DNA of 37,391 bases from CAADGU01 sp964581605. GTDB lineage: Bacteria; Chloroflexota; Anaerolineae; Promineifilales; Promineifilaceae. A program made the translations under genes and the position numbers. The notes beneath the pieces are model-generated. The model saw nothing but the letters and a program-made list of their open reading frames with translations. It made no database searches and was not told where the DNA came from. Numbering within the stretch: position 1 is the stretch's first letter; each line of letters opens with the position of its first letter. Of this stretch, positions 33,415 through 37,391 are shown in pieces. The stretch is taken from positions 1 through 37,391 of the forward strand of contig CAZOPF010000053.1 in NCBI GenBank assembly GCA_964581605.1. Direction: 5' to 3'.

Positions 33415-34710
33415 CTATTCAGAAACGCCCGTCACACCTTCCAGCAGTTGGGGCGTGTTCCAGACCTGCTCGTCGGTTGCTTTTTCCCCATCGGCCAGGA
33501 AAACCGTGCCGTCCTGGAAATTCAGCGGGCCAACGTACAAATCAATGCTGCCATCAGCTAAACCAGCGATGAACTCATCCAGTTGCGTCTGAGCATCGGC
33601 CGCAAGCGCCGGGCCGCTCACCCAGCCAATCATGCTGGTGTCGCGGTTGTTCATGTCGCTCCAGTCCGGGCCAATCCATTCCCAGGTTTGTTCCCAGCTT
33701 CCGTCCTGAACGCTCTGCAATTTGGCCAGATAGGATGGCCCCCAATTGAAGAAGGGCACACCCAGGCAAATGTCTGGGGCTTCGGCGCAGGCGTCTTCGT
33801 AGTCATAGGGAATGGCGAAAACGGTATCACCGGCCGCCGCCCGCTGCCCGGCCACAACCACGGCTTCGGTGGTGTCAATACCCGACAGCACCACGTCCGC
33901 ACCGTTGTCAATGAAGTCATTGACCACCTGTGTGGGGTCAAGGGTGACGCCAGGAATGTTGAACCAGAAACCAATCCAGGTGACGGTGAAGGTAAGGTCG
34001 TCAGGATTGCCGCCTTTGTAATTTTCCCAGCAGTAACGTGCGCCCAGGTAGGTGCTGTTCACCAGGCGGCGGGTTTCGGCGTCAATCAGGGGGCCCAAAT
34101 AGGCGATGTTGCCGGATTCGCTAGACAGAGCGGCCGCACAACCGGCGATCATTTTGCCGTATTCCATGCGCCCCATGATGTTGCTGACGTTGGCGGGAGC
34201 AGCCCCGGTGAGAACGTCATCGCCAGAGGCATGAATGAAGTAGACGTCCGGGTGGGCGTTGGCAGCGGTGTTAGTGCCATCGGCCATTTCAGCGGAGTTG
34301 GTGATGATGAGTTTTGCACCCTGGGCCACCAGATCATCTACAACCTGTTCCACGGTGAGGTCGGGGTTGTCGGCCGGGTTGAGTTTGTCAAACCAGACCA
34401 GTTCGCTGCCGGGCACTTTTTCCAGCATGTATTGGGCGGCTTCCCAGTGGGCCTGGTTCCAGCCGCGATCTTCTTTAGGGCCAACCATGATGAGGCCGAA
34501 GACGAGAGCTTCGTCTGTTGTTTCTTCGGCCGGGGTTTCTGCTTCTTCTTGGGCTGGGGCTTCGGTTGCTTCTTCAACGGCCGTCTCAACGGCCGTCTCC
34601 GTGGTGGTTTCGGCTGTCGTTTCCGTTTCCTCGCCACCGCCACTACAGGCAGCCATAAGCAAAGCCAGGATCATGAGCAGTATCAACGTTTTTACATATT
34701 TAGGGGACAT
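33415..34710 (-). CDS. BMP-family nucleoside-binding lipoprotein (PnrA/YufN type)
   Basis: 431 residues. The signal peptide ends in the lipobox LMAAC (Cys22). A Thr/Glu/Ala-rich linker (about 26-68) follows, then the Bmp (PBP1_BMP) fold: LVFGLIMVGPKEDRGWNQAHWEAAQYM, AQGAKLIITNSAEMADG, HPDVYFIHASG, NVSNIMGRMEYGKMIAGCAAAL and GADVVLSGIDTTEAVVVAGQ. It binds nucleosides outside the cell for the importer encoded downstream. Start ATG 34710 with GAGGAG. Two ACGGCCGT octamers 12 bases apart code E-T-A-V-E-T-A-V in the linker. It is the first gene of the minus-strand operon. Confidence 0.93.
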   Translation of the reverse strand: MSPKYVKTLILLMILALLMAACSGGGEETETTAETTTETAVETAVEEATEAPAQEEAETPAEETTDEALVFGLIMVGPKEDRGWNQAHWEAAQYMLEKVPGSELVWFDKLNPADNPDLTVEQVVDDLVAQGAKLIITNSAEMADGTNTAANAHPDVYFIHASGDDVLTGAAPANVSNIMGRMEYGKMIAGCAAALSSESGNIAYLGPLIDAETRRLVNSTYLGARYCWENYKGGNPDDLTFTVTWIGFWFNIPGVTLDPTQVVNDFIDNGADVVLSGIDTTEAVVVAGQRAAAGDTVFAIPYDYEDACAEAPDICLGVPFFNWGPSYLAKLQSVQDGSWEQTWEWIGPDWSDMNNRDTSMIGWVSGPALAADAQTQLDEFIAGLADGSIDLYVGPLNFQDGTVFLADGEKATDEQVWNTPQLLEGVTGVSE

Positions 34711-34777
34711 TTTTCTCTCTCCTCGTCAGGTTTGTTAGTAAATGGGGATGGTTGATGTTGATGGTTATTTGTTAGCT

Positions 34778-34788
34778 ATCACCTCCTT
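34778..34788 (-). promoter_or_regulatory. Extended Shine-Dalgarno-like element in the BMP gene leader
   Basis: Minus strand AAGGAGGTGAT, identical to the element in the dppA leader, here 67 bases before the BMP start, which has its own GAGGAG. Directly upstream lies TTGACA, but no matching -10 box follows at the right distance. Confidence 0.5.
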
Positions 34789-34794
34789 TGTCAA

Positions 34795-34842
34795 TGGTGG
34801 TTAGTGGCTGCTGGCTGGTACAGGCCACTAGCAACCAGCCAA
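34795..34842. repeat. TAGTGGC/TGCTGGC words in inverted arrangement
   Basis: TAGTGGCTGCTGGCTGG followed after four bases by GGCCACTAGCAACCAGCCA. The arms can pair imperfectly into a hairpin between the M50-like gene and the BMP operon. There is no T run, so a terminator role is doubtful. Confidence 0.5.
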
Positions 34843-34873
34843 TAATTCCATTTTGCCAGGAATATACCACAAC

Positions 34874-36118
34874 TTAGCGCGAGTGGGGATTGTGAGAACT
34901 GCCCAACGGCCGTCCCGCCTGCTGCTCAATAATGTGTAATTCTTGCTGGTACACGGCCGTTTGCTGCTCCTGCCCTGCCTCCTGTGCCAGCCGTACCGCC
35001 TGCTCCATGTCCTGGTAGGCCAGGTCATACTGGCTCTGGCGGCGGTAAGCCAGGCTGCGCTGATGGTACAGGTATGCCTGATAGTTCTGGTAATCGCGGC
35101 GGCCAAACTCGTCGGCGGGCCGATTGTTCAGGACGGTAATGCCCTGGCTGAAATGGGTCACGGCCGTTGGGTATTGATTTCGCTCCAGCGCATATTCGCC
35201 CACAATGCGCCAGGCGGCCGCTTCTTGCCGGGGGCTCTGAATGCCCAACTGGAGCGCCTTTTCGGCGTTGGCCTTGCTTTTGGCGGAAATATGATTGTTC
35301 TTGCCCGCCTGCAATGCGGCCAGCAGCGCCAGGGCGTCGCCATCGTCAGCATGGGTTTGCAGGTATTGTTGTAACTGATGCGTGGCTTTGTGGGCTGCCC
35401 CACCGCGCCGCAGCCCATCAATGACCGGCATGATCACCTGCCGGTCATGTGGGTTTTCAGCAGCCTGCTGCGCCAACGCTGCAAAAGCGGCCTGCTCGTC
35501 CACCGTTTCAAAACCGGCCATTTCAAACCAGCCGGCCCGGTCGGCGCGGTAAAAAATGATGAGCGAGAGGATGTGCAGGACGGCCGTGACCCCACTCAAT
35601 ACCGGCGTCGCCCCAAAATCATAAATCACCCGCCAGTCACTAATCGTGGGCACAAAAATGGTAAAAATCGGGTAATACACCAGGGCAAAGTACAACTGAA
35701 ACCGAAACGCCCGCAACCCAAAATAACGAAAACTACTGGCGCTATGATGCCGAAACGCCAGCCATATGCCCACGCCAAACAGCAAAGTGCCCAACGTTCC
35801 GGCAATGGCAATAAACCAGTTTTCGGCCGGCGTAAAATCCCCCACTGGCACCACATACCCCCAAAAACCGCCATAACCAAAATCCACAATCTGCCCGCCC
35901 ACCAGCCACGTCGCCAGCGCGTGGCAAAATTCGTGGAACGCCACCGATGGCGGCACCGCCACATAAAATGAGGCCAGATCCGCCAATTCCTTCTTCGCTC
36001 TGGACAGCGGCTCTTGTTTCAGCTCCCCCCACTGGCGCACAATCTGCCACACAACCTGCGCCCCACGAAAGAGGTAGAGTAGCGCAAAGAAGTTAAATAG
36101 TAGAAAAATGGGATCCAT
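34874..36118 (-). CDS. M50-like membrane metalloprotease-type protein with TPR-like C-terminus
   Basis: 414 residues. The N-terminal part is a membrane domain with about five helices. HEFCH (62-66) in the sequence AFHEFCHALATWLVGG is the HExxH zinc motif placed in a membrane segment, as in site-2 proteases. A candidate third ligand region is SDWRVIYDFGATP. The C-terminal half (about 200-400) is helical, with TPR-like pairs (AEKALQLGIQSPRQEAAAWRIVGEYALERNQYPTAV..., YHQRSLAYRRQSQYDLAYQDMEQAVRLA). This resembles M50-family proteins with helical repeats; proteolysis is not proven. I chose ATG 36118 (MDPIFLLFNF) because earlier codons are repeat sequence. No Shine-Dalgarno is visible. It follows carbamate kinase after 48 bases and may be cotranscribed. 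Confidence 0.72.
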   Translation of the reverse strand: MDPIFLLFNFFALLYLFRGAQVVWQIVRQWGELKQEPLSRAKKELADLASFYVAVPPSVAFHEFCHALATWLVGGQIVDFGYGGFWGYVVPVGDFTPAENWFIAIAGTLGTLLFGVGIWLAFRHHSASSFRYFGLRAFRFQLYFALVYYPIFTIFVPTISDWRVIYDFGATPVLSGVTAVLHILSLIIFYRADRAGWFEMAGFETVDEQAAFAALAQQAAENPHDRQVIMPVIDGLRRGGAAHKATHQLQQYLQTHADDGDALALLAALQAGKNNHISAKSKANAEKALQLGIQSPRQEAAAWRIVGEYALERNQYPTAVTHFSQGITVLNNRPADEFGRRDYQNYQAYLYHQRSLAYRRQSQYDLAYQDMEQAVRLAQEAGQEQQTAVYQQELHIIEQQAGRPLGSSHNPHSR

Positions 36119-36127
36119 TTGTTTTGA

Positions 36128-36187
36128 AGTGAGCAGTAGGCAGTAAGCAGTAAAACCACTCACTGCTCACTGCTCACTGCTCACTGA
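36128..36187 (-). repeat. Facing GTGAGCA heptamer arrays forming a long hairpin at the arcC stop
   Basis: A left block of about three and a half units (36128-36151) and a right block of four inverted units (36158-36187) can form a 24-bp stem with three mismatches. The right block supplies the arcC tail S-V-S-S-E-Q and the TGA. Confidence 0.88.
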
Positions 36188-37129
36188 CTCAATCCACGTC
36201 CCCGTCTCTCGCCGCAAAGCGCGGGCGATGTTGGGCGGGTTGGTAATGAGGGCTGTTTTGCCGCCGCCGTCCAGGTAAGACAACACGGCTTCAATTTTAG
36301 GTTTCATGCTGCCTGGGGGGAAGTGATTTTCCTCCATATACTGTTGTAGTTCGGCCGGCGTCGCCTGGTCTAAATTGCGCTGTTGGGGCGTATTGAAATG
36401 CACGGCTACCTGCTCCACGCCGGTGGAAATGAGGAAGAGGTCTACCTGTAGCTGTTTTGCCAGCAGCGCACTGGCGCGATCTTTGTCAATGACGGCAAAA
36501 ACGCCGCGCAGTTCACGCAGTTCACCACGTGGATTATGCACCACCGGAATACCGCCGCCACCGACGGCAATCACCACTGAGCCCGATTGCAGCAAGCGGC
36601 TGATGGCGTCTTCTTCAATAATTTGCAGCGGTTGGGGTGAAGCGACCACGCGCCGCCAGCCGCGCCCGGCATCTTCCACCACCTGCCACCCTTCGGCTTC
36701 AAATTTACGGGCATCAGCCTCGCTCATAAAGCTGCCGATGGGTTTGGTGGGGTGGGCGAAGGCGGGGTCGTCCCGGTCTACCAACACTTGTGTGACCACG
36801 GAAACGACCGGGCGGCGCATCCCCCGGCTGTGCAGTTCGTTGCGCAACGCCTGTTGCAGCATGTAGCCAATCGCGCCCTGCGTGTCGGCCACGATGAGGT
36901 CGAGCGGGGTGGTGTGAACTTCGTGGGCGGCCAGTTCGTTGCGGCGCAAGATGTAGCCCACCTGGGGGCCGTTGCCGTGGGTGATGACCAGCCGCCAGCC
37001 GTCGGCGACCATGTCGGCCAGGTGGCGGCATGTTTCGCGCACGGCGTCCCACTGGTGGGGCACGTCGGGATGTTTGTTATCGGCGATGAGAGAATTGCCG
37101 CCGATGGCGATGAGTGCGGTTCGGGACAT
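36167..37129 (-). CDS. arcC: Carbamate kinase
   Basis: Makes ATP from carbamoyl phosphate and ADP, or the reverse, in the cytoplasm. 320 residues, normal for the family. Motifs: LIAIGGNSLI (phosphate loop), VITHGNGPQVGYILRRNE, QGAIGYMLQQAL, the PTKPIGSFM loop, WRRVVASPQP, AVGGGGIPV, DKDRASALLA, FLISTGVEQV and FPPGSMKPKIEA. Start ATG 37129 with AGAGG four bases upstream. No arginine deiminase or ornithine carbamoyltransferase gene is in the window, so the carbamoyl phosphate source (arginine, purine or agmatine breakdown) is unknown. The C-terminal V-S-S-E-Q and stop come from the heptamer array. Confidence 0.96.
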   Translation of the reverse strand: MSRTALIAIGGNSLIADNKHPDVPHQWDAVRETCRHLADMVADGWRLVITHGNGPQVGYILRRNELAAHEVHTTPLDLIVADTQGAIGYMLQQALRNELHSRGMRRPVVSVVTQVLVDRDDPAFAHPTKPIGSFMSEADARKFEAEGWQVVEDAGRGWRRVVASPQPLQIIEEDAISRLLQSGSVVIAVGGGGIPVVHNPRGELRELRGVFAVIDKDRASALLAKQLQVDLFLISTGVEQVAVHFNTPQQRNLDQATPAELQQYMEENHFPPGSMKPKIEAVLSYLDGGGKTALITNPPNIARALRRETGTWIESVSSEQ

Positions 37130-37140
37130 AGGGCCTCTGG

Positions 37141-37230
37141 GGGTGTTTTGGTGTTTTGGTGTTTTGGTGTTTTGGTGTTTTGGTGTTTTGGTGTTTTAGT
37201 GTTTTAGTGTTCAGGTGTTCAAGTGTTTGC
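37141..37230. repeat. TGTTTTGG octamer array
   Basis: Six perfect TGTTTTGG units followed by degenerate ones (TGTTTTAG, TGTTCAGG, TGTTCAAG) in the leader of arcC. It is open in all frames, which creates a false protein with a WCFGVLVF repeat. Confidence 0.9.
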
Positions 37231-37246
37231 GTGGAGCGGTTTACCG

Positions 37247-37292
37247 TCACTGTTCACTGCTCACTGCTCACTGCTCACTGCTCACTGTTTAC
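37247..37292 (-). repeat. GTGAGCA heptamer array at a gene end
   Basis: About six TCACTGC/TCACTGT units on the plus strand. Read on the minus strand, the first units close the partial gene at 37282 with S-K-Q and TGA. Confidence 0.88.
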
Positions 37293-37391
37293 TGAGAGCC
37301 GTCCAAAGGGTGAGCAACTCCGTTTCGCGTTCGGGCTTCATGCCGTTGCGCCATTGGTAGTCGGCGGCACGGCCGTTCGCCCAGTCCAGTG
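37282..37391 (-). CDS. 3' end of an unknown gene
   Basis: The minus-strand frame entering from the right edge reads LDWANGRAADYQWRN, then GMKPERETELLTLWTALSKQ and TGA. It is coding-like, and its tail S-K-Q-stop matches the other genes that end in a heptamer array. The other two frames give compositionally odd peptides. Only 35 residues are visible, too few to name a family. Confidence 0.5.
   Translation of the reverse strand, partial: LDWANGRAADYQWRNGMKPERETELLTLWTALSKQ

Larger units (their letters stand above)
214..37376. repeat. Dispersed palindromic octamer ACGGCCGT (about 74 copies)
   Basis: The first copy is at 214-221 and the last at 37369-37376. By hand I count about 74, roughly one per 500 bases, in genes of both strands and in spacers (for example 10317, 28845). 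In genes it codes T-A-V, x-G-R or R-P depending on frame. There are no copies between 22607 and 26726 and only one between 22607 and 28845. Confidence 0.9.

Noticed and set aside
34784..34794. TTGACA before the BMP gene as a -35 box
   Set aside because: No acceptable -10 box lies 16-18 bases downstream (CAAATA/AAATAA only), and the spacer would be the AAGGAGGTGAT element itself.
36752..37207. A plus-strand frame ending in a WCFGVLVF repeat
   Set aside because: It is the shadow of carbamate kinase continued through the TGTTTTGG array; the peptide repeat merely reflects an 8-base unit read in three frames.
7704..37292. Tandem arrays as CRISPR
   Set aside because: Units of 7-8 bases without spacers and no cas genes; this does not fit a CRISPR array.
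1..37391. tRNA, rRNA, riboswitch, insertion-sequence or phage attachment signals
   Set aside because: Reading both strands I saw no cloverleaf, no rRNA-like segment, no T-box or known riboswitch core, no transposase and no terminal inverted repeats with target duplication.

Overview
The window reads as a chromosomal contig from a GC-rich, free-living bacterium, most likely a member of the Chloroflexota (Anaerolineae-like). That placement is inference. It rests on lipoprotein substrate-binding proteins with repetitive VEVTRVV linkers, on the mix of gene families, and on small lineage-specific membrane proteins. Two 100-N scaffold gaps (7277-7376 and 33286-33385) show that it is a draft assembly. 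No rRNA, tRNA, CRISPR array, insertion sequence or phage gene was seen.

Layout. 1-2676: class A penicillin-binding protein, cut at its 5' end. 2.9-5.5 kb: a frameshifted DNA methyltransferase and a TumE-type toxin-antitoxin pair with a premature stop in each gene, separated by an intact ROK kinase that is probably a polyphosphate glucokinase. 5.5-9.8 kb: patatin-like phospholipase, thymidine/pyrimidine-nucleoside phosphorylase (cut by gap 1), an unknown membrane protein, and an amidohydrolase fused to a CYTH-like domain. 9.9-13.4 kb: an SCP2 sterol-carrier protein and a large FAD/Fe-S oxidoreductase. 13.5-16.6 kb: an unknown two-helix membrane protein, a dGTPase and a LysM protein. 16.6-21.9 kb: an N-acetylglucosamine operon of ROK repressor, GH3 beta-N-acetylhexosaminidase (NagZ-like), NagA deacetylase and a SIS-type NagB-II deaminase, with a clear sigma-70 promoter and a palindromic operator. 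22.0-28.7 kb, minus strand: a complete dipeptide/oligopeptide ABC transporter (order D-F-A-B-C). 29.0-34.7 kb, minus strand: a BMP-type nucleoside ABC transporter followed by a nucleoside-deoxyribosyltransferase-like protein. 34.9-37.4 kb: an M50-like membrane protein with a TPR-like tail, a carbamate kinase, and the 3' end of one more gene.

The genes fit a scavenging heterotroph. It imports peptides and nucleosides, opens amino sugars from cell walls or chitin through NagZ, NagA and NagB, splits pyrimidine nucleosides, and can make ATP from carbamoyl phosphate or use polyphosphate to phosphorylate glucose.

The most striking signals are in the DNA itself. (1) The palindromic octamer ACGGCCGT occurs about 74 times by hand count, against about 0.6 expected for a random octamer. 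It lies in coding and non-coding DNA and is nearly absent from the peptide-transporter operon. This resembles cyanobacterial HIP1 (GCGATCGC). (2) Short tandem arrays with 7- or 8-base units of the form GTRA+3-4 bases (GTAAGCA, GTGAGCA, GTGATGC, GGTAATC, GTAATTGG), plus one longer unit, sit exactly at the 3' ends of ten genes and supply their stop codons. Because 7 and 8 are not multiples of 3, such an array stops all three frames on the coding strand. I have not seen this arrangement described; the closest known parallel is the heptameric STRR repeats of cyanobacteria.
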